DNA of 44,883 bases from Fusobacterium mortiferum. GTDB lineage: Bacteria; Fusobacteriota; Fusobacteriia; Fusobacteriales; Fusobacteriaceae. Below, in pieces: positions 35,514 through 42,741 of the stretch (position 1 is the first letter of the stretch; each line of letters begins with the position of its first letter). The stretch spans positions 1 through 44,883 of the forward strand of contig NZ_JACSNP010000014.1 in assembly GCF_016900045.1 (NCBI RefSeq). Direction: 5' to 3'. The position numbers and the translations under genes were made by a program. The notes beneath the pieces are model-generated. The model saw only the letters and a list, made by a program, of their open reading frames with translations, did no database searches and was not told where the DNA came from.

Positions 35514-35537
35514 TAGTAGTTTTTTATCGAACTACTA
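35514..35537 (-). promoter_or_regulatory. Putative operator of the glycogen operon
   Basis: A perfect inverted repeat, TAGTAGTT at 35514-35521 and AACTACTA at 35530-35537, with an 8-base spacer. It lies between the -10 box and the GTG of the TrmB-type regulator, close to the expected transcription start. A protein bound there would block transcription. Alternatively it is a 5' UTR hairpin. I find no second full copy in the window. Confidence 0.5.
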
Positions 35538-35550
35538 TTTCTTAGCTACA

Positions 35551-35579
35551 ATTATACTCCTTATATCGTTTAATTTCAA
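35551..35579 (-). promoter_or_regulatory. Promoter of the glycogen operon
   Basis: On the minus strand TTGAAA at 35579-35574, a 17-base spacer and a perfect TATAAT at 35556-35551. Transcription would begin about 7 bases further on, right at the inverted repeat. Confidence 0.7.
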
Positions 35580-35647
35580 GTTTATTTATATTTTTTACAA
35601 ACATTTTTTTTATTTTATAATCAAAAGTATAATCAAAATAAATTTTA

Positions 35648-35697
35648 ACAAAAAAACCACATCTGATATTAAAAATATCAAATGTGGTTTTTTATTT
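35648..35697 (-). terminator. Terminator of the small membrane-protein unit
   Basis: A 20-base stem with one mismatch (35651-35670 with 35674-35693) and T runs on both sides, immediately after the 67-aa gene. It may work in both directions. Confidence 0.88.
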
Positions 35698-35899
35698 AAA
35701 TCAAATTCTTAAGTAATAATTCTGCCACTTTATACAGGATAAAAACTCCTATACCACAATAAGAGACTAGTACTAATAAAGCACCTAATCTATTATCATA
35801 CTCATAGTTATCCTCTAGCTCCCTATTATCTTTTATATTAAAACTTTTATTTACTTTTTCTAATTCTTCTAGCTCTAATTTTTCTTTTGCTGTTAACAT
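35696..35899 (-). CDS. 67-aa single-span membrane protein, unknown
   Basis: I do not recognise this protein. The N-terminal 38 residues are charged and rich in Glu, Lys and Asn, probably helical and cytoplasmic. Residues about 40-60 are one hydrophobic segment (ALLVLVSYCGIGVFILY). The ATG at 35899 has GGAGGATAAAG upstream and is preferred over one at 35926. It is the second gene of a two-gene unit with a strong promoter and terminator, which argues that it is real. It might be a small modulator of a membrane complex, but nothing in sequence shows which. Confidence 0.65.
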   Translation of the reverse strand: MLTAKEKLELEELEKVNKSFNIKDNRELEDNYEYDNRLGALLVLVSYCGIGVFILYKVAELLLKNLI

Positions 35900-35947
35900 C
35901 TTTATCCTCCATTTTATAATTTTCATTCTCTATAAAATGAAGTTTTT

Positions 35948-36298
35948 TCAATTTAACAACACTCTTTTTCTATCCCAAATTATAATTCCTGTTAAGCCTC
36001 GCTCCTTCTTGAAACTAAAACTCTTTTTTTCATTTTTAATACTCAGCATAACAATTGAAACTACTCCAATAAAATTTGGTATAACATCTCTCAATTGTTC
36101 TACTATATGAGTATTATCATTTATTGAAATTTCAAAAGGAACTATCTCAGGAGAATTAGAAGCAGTATCAGCCAAAATAATAATATTTTGATTATTTCTG
36201 TGCTCAAATAAAGGTGGTAAATTTCTAGAATAAAATATATTAGTTAATACTATTGAAAATATAAAAATTAATAATAAAGATACTTTCTTCAATCTCAT
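35948..36298 (-). CDS. 116-aa small membrane or secreted protein, unknown
   Basis: Not recognised. Residues about 5-24 form a signal peptide or membrane anchor, the middle is a polar region with NNQNIIILADTASNSPE, and residues about 75-88 (GVVSIVMLSIKN) are a weak second hydrophobic segment. The C-terminus is basic (FKKERGLTG and WDRKRVLLN). AAGGGGGG lies upstream of the ATG, and a consensus promoter lies before that. A gene order of this kind, two small hydrophobic proteins, could be a membrane or envelope stress unit, but there is no direct evidence. Confidence 0.6.
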   Translation of the reverse strand: MRLKKVSLLLIFIFSIVLTNIFYSRNLPPLFEHRNNQNIIILADTASNSPEIVPFEISINDNTHIVEQLRDVIPNFIGVVSIVMLSIKNEKKSFSFKKERGLTGIIIWDRKRVLLN

Positions 36299-36322
36299 TC
36301 TAGCATCCCCCCTTATTTTTAT

Positions 36323-36350
36323 ATTTTACAATCTTTTAGAATTTTGTCAA
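36323..36350 (-). promoter_or_regulatory. Promoter of the small membrane-protein unit
   Basis: TTGACA at 36350-36345, a 16-base spacer and TAAAAT at 36328-36323 on the minus strand. The -35 begins four bases after the ankyrin gene's stop codon. Confidence 0.7.
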
Positions 36351-36353
36351 TTC

Positions 36354-37229
36354 CTATTTTATTCCTTTACTATTTAGAAACTCTAACATCTCTTGATTTT
36401 CATTATCTTTAGCTATAGAGATAGCTGAGTCTCCATATGACATATAATTAGGATTTACTCCTAACTCTAAAAGTTTCTGAACAACTGGGATAAATCCATT
36501 AGCTACAGCTCTTAAATATACCTCACCTAAAATATTTTCCTTATCCTTATTTACTCTCTTTAGCTCATATCCCTTTATTTTCAAAAGTTCTAAAATCTTT
36601 TTATCATCATATGTATAGTAAATAGGATAATTTCCTCTTTCATCAACTTCTAAAAAATTTGCCCCTCTTTCACTCATTCTTTCTATAAGAGCTGAATCAC
36701 CATTAATTCCAGCCCAAAACAATGCATCCCAACCATTTTTATCTTTTAAATAAAAATCAACCTTTTGTGTTACAACATATTTTGAATATGCAAGAGGTTT
36801 ATTTTTTATAAAATACACTAACAATGGCTCATTTTGATTATCATAGACATTTAAGTTAGCTCCATCTTCACACAATTTTTTTAGTGTTTCCAAACTTCTT
36901 ACATAAAATATAGGAGTTTTTCCTAGTATATCCCTCTTCTCAGTATTTACTCCTCTATTTAAAAGAACTTGTACAGAGTTTACACTATTATTCATTAATG
37001 CTACTGTTAACAAATTTCTTCCCATATCATCTTCATAATCTACTGGAAATCCATCAATCAAATATTTATTCAATCTATAGTTATCATCCATTAAAATACT
37101 ACTATAAACTTGCTCTATTGTAGGAGATGCACTCTCCTTCTTCTGAAAAAGAGTGCACCCACTAAATACTGATACTATAACTATTAAACTTATTATTCTA
37201 AAAATATTACTCTTCATTTCTCTTTTCAT
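36354..37229 (-). CDS. Ankyrin-repeat lipoprotein
   Basis: A 291-aa exported lipoprotein. The signal sequence (about 5-24) ends in the lipobox FSGC with C25 as the acylated residue. The rest consists of at least five ankyrin-type repeats, recognisable by GRNLLTVALMNNSVNSVQVLLNRG-like spacing (first clear repeat about 69-98, last about 240-288). It probably faces the periplasm and binds another protein; the partner is unknown. The start overlaps the typA end by 23 bases, with GGGAGAG upstream. An ATG at 37217 is an alternative start. Confidence 0.8.
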   Translation of the reverse strand: MKREMKSNIFRIISLIVIVSVFSGCTLFQKKESASPTIEQVYSSILMDDNYRLNKYLIDGFPVDYEDDMGRNLLTVALMNNSVNSVQVLLNRGVNTEKRDILGKTPIFYVRSLETLKKLCEDGANLNVYDNQNEPLLVYFIKNKPLAYSKYVVTQKVDFYLKDKNGWDALFWAGINGDSALIERMSERGANFLEVDERGNYPIYYTYDDKKILELLKIKGYELKRVNKDKENILGEVYLRAVANGFIPVVQKLLELGVNPNYMSYGDSAISIAKDNENQEMLEFLNSKGIK

Positions 37230-39024
37230 ATTTTCTTCTCTCTCCCTCTTTCAGATATTTCTTTCTTAATCTGATATTTTCAGGAGTTACTTCTACAAGC
37301 TCATCATCTGCTATATAATCAAGGGCTTGCTCTAGAGTAAATCTTCTAGGTGGAGCTAATTTTACAGCATCATCACTTCCTGCAGCTCTCATATTTGTAA
37401 GTTTTTTAGTCTTACATACGTTTACTACTAAGTCATTTTCTCTACTGTGTTCTCCAACTATCATTCCTTCGTATACAGGTATTCCCGGATCTAAGAACAG
37501 TGTTCCTCTATCTTGGATGTTATTTAATGCATAAGCTACAGTTACTCCTGGCTCTGTTGCAATTAATACTCCTCTACTTCTTGTAGGTATCTCACCTTTA
37601 TGTGGCTCATAATCGTAGAATGAGTGGTTTAATATTCCTGTTCCTTTAGTATCTGTTAAGAACTCATTTCTAAATCCTATAAGTCCTCTTGCTGGTACTT
37701 TAAACTCTAAACGAGTATATCCATCAGTACCTGGTATCATAGATACCATTTCTCCCTTTCTGATACCCATTTTTTCAATAACTACACCTGTATAGCTATC
37801 ATCAACATCTATTAAAGCCATTTCAATTGGCTCAAGTCTCTTTCCATCTTCCTCTTTCATAAGAACTCTTGGTTTTGAAACTTGAATTTCAAATCCTTCT
37901 CTTCTCATATTTTCAAGTAATATAGAAAGTTGAAGTTCTCCTCTTCCTTTTACAACAAAGGCATCTGGAGTGTCTGTTGCTTCTACCTTCATACTTACGT
38001 TTGTTTGTAACTCCTTTTGAAGTCTTTCCCAAATATGTCTAGATGTTACAAATTTACCCTCTTTTCCTGCAAATGGAGAGTCATTTACCATAAATGTCAT
38101 AGCTAGTGTTGGCTCGTCAATATCTATTAATGGAAGAGCTATTGGCTCGTTTACATCTGCTAAAGTTTCTCCGATATCTATATTGTCTATTCCAGCTATA
38201 CACACTATATCTCCAGCGTGAGCCTCTTGAATCTCTACTCTTTTTAATCCTTCATACCCATAAAGTACAGAGATCTTTCCTTTTATCATTTTTCCATCTC
38301 TTTTTATAAGCATAACTTCTTGATTTCTTCTAACTATACCGTTATGAATTCTTCCAACAGCTAACTTACCAACATAGTTATCATATGCAATATTTGTTAT
38401 TAAGAATTGCATAGGCTTGTTGTCGTCTCCTTCTGGATCCTCAACGTGTTCAAGAATAGTTTCAAATAGAGGAGTCATATCATTACTTTCCTCTTCTAGA
38501 CTTCTCTTAGCAAATCCACCTTTTCCTGAAGCATATACAACTGGGAATTCAAGTTGTAAATCATTTGCATTTAACTCAATAAATAACTCATAAACCATAT
38601 ATAATACATCTTCTGGTCTTGCATTTGGTTTATCTACTTTATTTACAACTACTATTGGTCTATGTCCTTGTTCTAAAGCTTTCTTTAAAACGTATTTAGT
38701 TTGAGGCATTGGTCCCTCAAAAGCATCTACCAGAAGTACAACTGAGTCAACCATTTTCATAATTCTTTGTACTTCTCCTCCAAAGTCAGCATGTCCTGGA
38801 GTGTCTACAATATTGATTTTATAATCTTTGTATCTTACAGAAGCATTCTTAGAGAAAATAGTTATTCCTCTTTCTCTTTCAATGTCGTTAGAGTCCATTA
38901 CTCTCTCTTCAACTTTCTCTAACTCATGAGAACCAAATGCTCCCCCTTGTCTTAAAAGACAGTCCACAAGTGTTGTCTTACCGTGGTCAACATGGGCAAT
39001 AATTGCTATGTTTTTTATTTTCAT
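37207..39024 (-). CDS. typA: Ribosome-associated GTPase TypA/BipA
   Basis: A translational GTPase that binds 70S ribosomes and helps growth under cold and other stress. The 605-aa length is standard. G1 AHVDHGKT at 10-17, G3 DTPGH at 74-78 and G4 NKVD at 128-131 are intact. Elongation-factor-like domains II, III and V and the BipA-specific C-terminal domain follow. It lies 20 bases after truB, and the ankyrin gene overlaps its 3' end, so the three are one message. Confidence 0.96.
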   Translation of the reverse strand: MKIKNIAIIAHVDHGKTTLVDCLLRQGGAFGSHELEKVEERVMDSNDIERERGITIFSKNASVRYKDYKINIVDTPGHADFGGEVQRIMKMVDSVVLLVDAFEGPMPQTKYVLKKALEQGHRPIVVVNKVDKPNARPEDVLYMVYELFIELNANDLQLEFPVVYASGKGGFAKRSLEEESNDMTPLFETILEHVEDPEGDDNKPMQFLITNIAYDNYVGKLAVGRIHNGIVRRNQEVMLIKRDGKMIKGKISVLYGYEGLKRVEIQEAHAGDIVCIAGIDNIDIGETLADVNEPIALPLIDIDEPTLAMTFMVNDSPFAGKEGKFVTSRHIWERLQKELQTNVSMKVEATDTPDAFVVKGRGELQLSILLENMRREGFEIQVSKPRVLMKEEDGKRLEPIEMALIDVDDSYTGVVIEKMGIRKGEMVSMIPGTDGYTRLEFKVPARGLIGFRNEFLTDTKGTGILNHSFYDYEPHKGEIPTRSRGVLIATEPGVTVAYALNNIQDRGTLFLDPGIPVYEGMIVGEHSRENDLVVNVCKTKKLTNMRAAGSDDAVKLAPPRRFTLEQALDYIADDELVEVTPENIRLRKKYLKEGERRKYEKRNEE

Positions 39025-39044
39025 TATTCTTCCTTCCTTCAGGG

Positions 39045-39902
39045 TTAAAAATATTTATACCCTTTTAATAAGTTATTATTTACATTTGCTAAACCTAAGA
39101 ACTTACCTTCACAGTAAACTCTATATCTTCCATTATCAGCTTGTTGTCTGATAGTATTTCCATTTAAAAATAGAGTAAGATTTTTTCCACTGTCTATCTC
39201 TATATCAGGATATGAGAAAAACTCTTCAACACTTTGAAGAAAATCTAACTTTCCTTCATTGTATAACTTTTCTATATTTTCGAGTGAGAAAGCATCTTCT
39301 ATCTTTGAATCTCCAACTCTCTCTCTAACTAATGAGTTCATAGTTGCAAAAGTTCCCAACTCTCTTCCCATATCATCTATTAAAGAACGAATATATGTTC
39401 CTTTAGATACACCACATCTAATTTTTCCCTTTACTCCATCAAAATCTAAAATCTCAATAAAGTCAATATGTATATCTCTTGCCTCTCTCTCTATCTCGAT
39501 CCCTTTTCTTGCTAAATCATAGAGTTTCTGTCCATCTACTTTAAGTGCAGAATACATAGGTGGAATCTGCTTTATATCCCCTATAAAACATTTTAAAACC
39601 TCTTCTAGCTCCTCTTTTGTAGCACTTTTTTTATCTGAACTCTCTACAGTTTTTCCCTCTATGTCATAAGTATCTGTTCTATATCCCAGTTCAAATCCTG
39701 CTACATAAACTTTTGAATACCCCTCTATATCTTGAACTAGTCTTGTTGCCCTACCTAAACAAACTACTAAAACACCTTCGGCTAGAGGATCTAAAGTTCC
39801 TGTATGTCCTATTCTTTTCTCTTTCAATACTTTTCTCAGTACTCTTATTACATCAAAAGATGTAATTCCACTAGGTTTATTTACATTAATAATTCCTTCC
39901 AA
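39045..39902 (-). CDS. truB: tRNA pseudouridine-55 synthase
   Basis: Isomerises U55 in the T loop of tRNAs. The 285-aa protein opens with EGIINVNKPSGITSFDV and has the catalytic D38 in HTGTLDPLAEG, plus the KIRCGVSKGTYIRSL-like segment near 160-175 and a C-terminal PUA-like domain. An ATG exists at 39917, but it lacks a ribosome binding site. The TTG at 39902 has GGGAG eight bases upstream and gives the usual MEGI beginning, so I place the start there. It is the first gene of truB-typA-ankyrin. Confidence 0.93.
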   Translation of the reverse strand: MEGIINVNKPSGITSFDVIRVLRKVLKEKRIGHTGTLDPLAEGVLVVCLGRATRLVQDIEGYSKVYVAGFELGYRTDTYDIEGKTVESSDKKSATKEELEEVLKCFIGDIKQIPPMYSALKVDGQKLYDLARKGIEIEREARDIHIDFIEILDFDGVKGKIRCGVSKGTYIRSLIDDMGRELGTFATMNSLVRERVGDSKIEDAFSLENIEKLYNEGKLDFLQSVEEFFSYPDIEIDSGKNLTLFLNGNTIRQQADNGRYRVYCEGKFLGLANVNNNLLKGYKYF

Positions 39903-39933
39903 GATCTCAACTCCCATATTAGAACTATTGTAT

Positions 39934-39962
39934 ATTGTATCATATAATCCTAATTTTTTAAA
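39934..39962 (-). promoter_or_regulatory. Promoter of truB-typA-ankyrin unit
   Basis: TTTAAA at 39962-39957, a 17-base spacer and TACAAT at 39939-39934 with an extended TGA, on the minus strand. Confidence 0.5.
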
Positions 39963-39981
39963 TAGTTTTTTCTACTTCCAA

Positions 39982-41532
39982 CTATTTTTCCACAATTCCA
40001 TATCTGTTGCTTGGACTCCAAAGTAGATACTCATGTATTCCTAAATCCTCTAAAGCCTTTACTTGAGCTTCTATCTCTTTTTTACCATATGGAATATATC
40101 CTTTTACCCATTTAGCTGTAAATGCTTGTAACCATGGTCTTATTTGTGATGGATAAGTTAAGTTATGGTTTCTATTTACTCCATCTAGTGTTGTATAATA
40201 TATAGTTTTATATGGTTCAGCATCTGGTACAGCTATTCCATATACACCTTTTCCATAATGACTTGGATATGCCATTGGTGATATCACATCTACTTCATTG
40301 CTTATCACTTCCCAGTACTGTCCAAGCCCCATATCATCTCCAGAGCTAGCTACTTGTCCATAAATATCTGCTGATATGTATACCTCTAATGGCTCTAACT
40401 CTTTTCTAGCATACTTTAAATACTTTTGAATTGTCTCTGGTTTTGACTCTCCATTAAAATTTCTGTAGTCTAATTCTTTATCTAATTTTCCTCCATTTGA
40501 AGCTGGAAATCTTACATAATCAAACTGTATCTCATTAAATCCAACCTTAGCTGCTTCCTTTGCTACAGCCACATTGTATTCCCAAAGATATCTGTCGTGT
40601 GGTGAAACCCAAATTACCCCATCACTATTTGTAAATGGCTTACCAGTTGCTCTTTTTATAATAGCTTTATCTGGGTGCTTTGCTGCATATGTTGGGTCTT
40701 TAAAAGATACTATTCTTGCTATCGTATATATATTATTATCCTTCAGTTTTTTCATAAAAGCATTGATATCTGCTATTGGATATTTTTTATCATTCTTTCC
40801 TAGATACTTTAATTCAGCATCTGTTCTAAATAACATCTTTCCAAAGTCCTCTTTTACATCTATAACAAAGGCGTTAATACCTGTTCTCTTAGCTAAATCA
40901 ATCAATTCATCCATTCTTTTACTTGAAGCAGCAGTATTAACAGTAAGATATATTCCTTTTACATCAACTTTTGGATTATTTGGATATTCTTTCTTAGGAA
41001 CTGGTGTAAAATCTATATTTTTTAAATTACTTGGAATAACCTTATGAATATCTTCAGTTAAACTTCCTGTTCTAATCCATCCCTCTCTATTTTCATTATT
41101 CTTTCCGTATACTACTCTTTTCCAAAAACTTTTCTCTATATTTGTTTTTACTTCATAAGTACCATCATCTTTTTTTACTTTTACCTCTTTAGGTGTTTCA
41201 ATAACTTTTTCCTCTAAAACCTCTACTCTAACAGCTTTTTTCAAACTATCCTTCTGTGTATTAGAGTTTGGCTCTGAATATATTGGAGTTTTATAATTTA
41301 TTGTATATGCATAATTTTTTTTCGGTGGTTTTTCAGCTACCTTTATCTCTTTTAACGGCAATACTTGTTCCTGTTCTTTTTCTCTCTCAATTGCCACCTC
41401 TTTAACTTTAATCTCCGAAGTTACATTTGTTTTTCCAATCTCTTTAGTAATTCCTACTGTTGTTGTAATAGTAATTATATACAGAGCTATTATCCCCAAT
41501 ATACTTACTATAAATTTATTATTTCCGTTCAT
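39982..41532 (-). CDS. DUF4015-type putative glycoside hydrolase with SH3-like domain
   Basis: A 516-aa membrane-anchored protein. A membrane segment or signal anchor lies at about 8-30. A Lys/Glu/Pro-rich linker follows (about 40-72). Residues 72-175 resemble a bacterial SH3 domain, with a GWIRTGSL end. The large domain (about 190-510) is the PF13200 type, a TIM-barrel glycoside-hydrolase relative. Landmarks are VKGIYLTVNTA, FVIDVKEDFGKM, NEIQFDYVRFP, ISADIYGQ and SPMAYPSHYGKG. The substrate is unknown; acidic residues in FDYVRFP and ADIYG could be catalytic. It may act on the cell wall or a surface polysaccharide. GGGAGGTAGT precedes the ATG. Confidence 0.8.
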   Translation of the reverse strand: MNGNNKFIVSILGIIALYIITITTTVGITKEIGKTNVTSEIKVKEVAIEREKEQEQVLPLKEIKVAEKPPKKNYAYTINYKTPIYSEPNSNTQKDSLKKAVRVEVLEEKVIETPKEVKVKKDDGTYEVKTNIEKSFWKRVVYGKNNENREGWIRTGSLTEDIHKVIPSNLKNIDFTPVPKKEYPNNPKVDVKGIYLTVNTAASSKRMDELIDLAKRTGINAFVIDVKEDFGKMLFRTDAELKYLGKNDKKYPIADINAFMKKLKDNNIYTIARIVSFKDPTYAAKHPDKAIIKRATGKPFTNSDGVIWVSPHDRYLWEYNVAVAKEAAKVGFNEIQFDYVRFPASNGGKLDKELDYRNFNGESKPETIQKYLKYARKELEPLEVYISADIYGQVASSGDDMGLGQYWEVISNEVDVISPMAYPSHYGKGVYGIAVPDAEPYKTIYYTTLDGVNRNHNLTYPSQIRPWLQAFTAKWVKGYIPYGKKEIEAQVKALEDLGIHEYLLWSPSNRYGIVEK

Positions 41533-41667
41533 ACTACCTCCCTTGTTCTGTTATTTTTCATTCATACTTGAATATTTTATACTATTTTATAAAAAATATC
41601 TAGTTTGAATTTATAATATAGCAAATTTAAATTACATATTTTTTAAAAAGAGAGATTTTTTATATAA

Positions 41668-41743
41668 AATATAATAAAAGGAGAAAAATTTACTTTTAGG
41701 TATTGATTTTTAATACCTTTACACAGTAAGTTTTTCTCCTTTA
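41668..41743 (-). terminator. Terminator of the HU gene
   Basis: A long stem: outer arms 41677-41694 with 41725-41742 (mostly paired), inner arms 41698-41704 with 41712-41718. A TTTTATTATATTTT tail follows on the minus strand. The other bases from 41533 to 41754 are AT-rich and hold nothing else clear. Confidence 0.7.
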
Positions 41744-41754
41744 ACTATATATTC

Positions 41755-42075
41755 TTATTTAGATTTTTTCTTTCCTTTTGTTGCTTTTTTCTCTACTACT
41801 GGATTCATTTTTTCTAAAAGATTTTTACCCGCTTTAAATTTTGCAACCTTTCTTGCAGCAACTTTCATTGGTTTTTTAGTTTGTGGATTTATATAAGTTC
41901 TCTCTGCTCTTTCACTTGTTTCAAACTTTCCAAACCCTATGAATGAAATGCTATCTCCCTTTACTAACACCTCTTCTAATGTATCTAAGAATACCTTTGT
42001 TAATCTCTCTGCTTCAGCCTTTGTTTTTAGTTCTGCTTTAGCTCCAAATAATTCTACAAATTCCTTTTTTGTCAT
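41755..42075 (-). CDS. HU family DNA-binding protein
   Basis: A 106-aa nucleoid protein that bends and compacts DNA. Core motifs of the HU/IHF family are present: MTKKEFVELFGAKAEL start, SISFIGFGKFETSERAERTYINPQT near 43-67 and FKAGKNLLEKMN. Beyond the usual 90 residues there is a Lys-rich tail (about 92-106, KKATKGKKKSK) that may add non-specific DNA or membrane-surface binding. A weak promoter (TTGTTT at 42145-42140, TATTTT at 42122-42117) lies upstream. It is a single gene with a terminator. Confidence 0.93.
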   Translation of the reverse strand: MTKKEFVELFGAKAELKTKAEAERLTKVFLDTLEEVLVKGDSISFIGFGKFETSERAERTYINPQTKKPMKVAARKVAKFKAGKNLLEKMNPVVEKKATKGKKKSK

Positions 42076-42116
42076 CTGAAATCACTCCCAGTTATTGATT
42101 TATTACCCTTACTATT

Positions 42117-42145
42117 AAAATAGCATGTTTTTGCAATAAAAACAA
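42117..42145 (-). promoter_or_regulatory. Possible promoter of the HU gene
   Basis: TTGTTT at 42145-42140, 17 bases, then TATTTT at 42122-42117 on the minus strand. It overlaps the end of the CAP gene leader region only slightly. Confidence 0.4.
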
Positions 42146-42162
42146 TAGTTTTTCTTATTTTT

Positions 42163-42612
42163 TTAATTTTTCTTTTTTATAAATAACTCTACCCAATAAT
42201 TCTTTCCATCCTTATCTTTAGCCATTCCTATTCCCGTTTCATCATAATTAGGATTTAAAATATTATCTCTATGACCTTTTGAATTTAACCATCTCTCCAC
42301 TACAAATTCAGGTGTATCATGCCATCTAGCTATATTTTCCCCAGCAGCACTAAATTTTATTCCTTTTTCCTTTATAATATTAAATGTCATTCCATATCTC
42401 TTGCTATTATGGGATAAAATCTCCTCTTCAGCCATATCTTTTGCCTTCATTATAGCAATATTATTTAGCTCTTTATTTATTTTTAAAGGAGTTAGCCCAT
42501 TCTCTATTCTTGCTTCATTTACCAATTTTAATATTATCTCTTGATATTCTGCTCCCTTTGCTTCTGCTATAAACAAAATAAAAACTATAAATATACCCAA
42601 TAACTTTCTCAT
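42163..42612 (-). CDS. Secreted CAP-domain (SCP/PR-1) protein
   Basis: A 149-aa protein with a signal peptide (about 1-20) and a CAP domain of the YkwD type. Conserved features are LVNEARIENGL near 30-40, the HNSKRYG segment near 68-74, AGENIA near 89-94, and WLNSKGHRDNILNPNYDETGIG near 108-129, including the histidines forming the CAP cavity. Bacterial CAP proteins are envelope or secreted proteins of mostly unknown function. GAGGTGAAAAA precedes the ATG. Confidence 0.88.
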   Translation of the reverse strand: MRKLLGIFIVFILFIAEAKGAEYQEIILKLVNEARIENGLTPLKINKELNNIAIMKAKDMAEEEILSHNSKRYGMTFNIIKEKGIKFSAAGENIARWHDTPEFVVERWLNSKGHRDNILNPNYDETGIGMAKDKDGKNYWVELFIKKKN

Positions 42613-42640
42613 TTTTTCACCTCTTTCTATTTTTAACTAA

Positions 42641-42669
42641 ATTATACCATTTTTTTACTTTAATGCCCA
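42641..42669 (-). promoter_or_regulatory. Promoter of CAP-domain gene
   Basis: On the minus strand TGGGCA at 42669-42664, a 17-base spacer and TATAAT at 42646-42641 with an extended TGG. It is divergent from the glgX promoter, the two -35 boxes being about 9 bases apart. Confidence 0.55.
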
Positions 42670-42678
42670 CCTCTTTAA

Positions 42679-42707
42679 TTGACTTTTAATTCCTTACATT
42701 ATATAAT
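42679..42707 (+). promoter_or_regulatory. Promoter of glgX
   Basis: TTGACT at 42679-42684, a 17-base spacer and a perfect TATAAT at 42702-42707, 34 bases before the ATG. No copy of the glycogen operon inverted repeat is present. Confidence 0.75.
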
Positions 42708-42741
42708 TTAACTATAAAATATTGCTTGAAAAGGAGAGATT

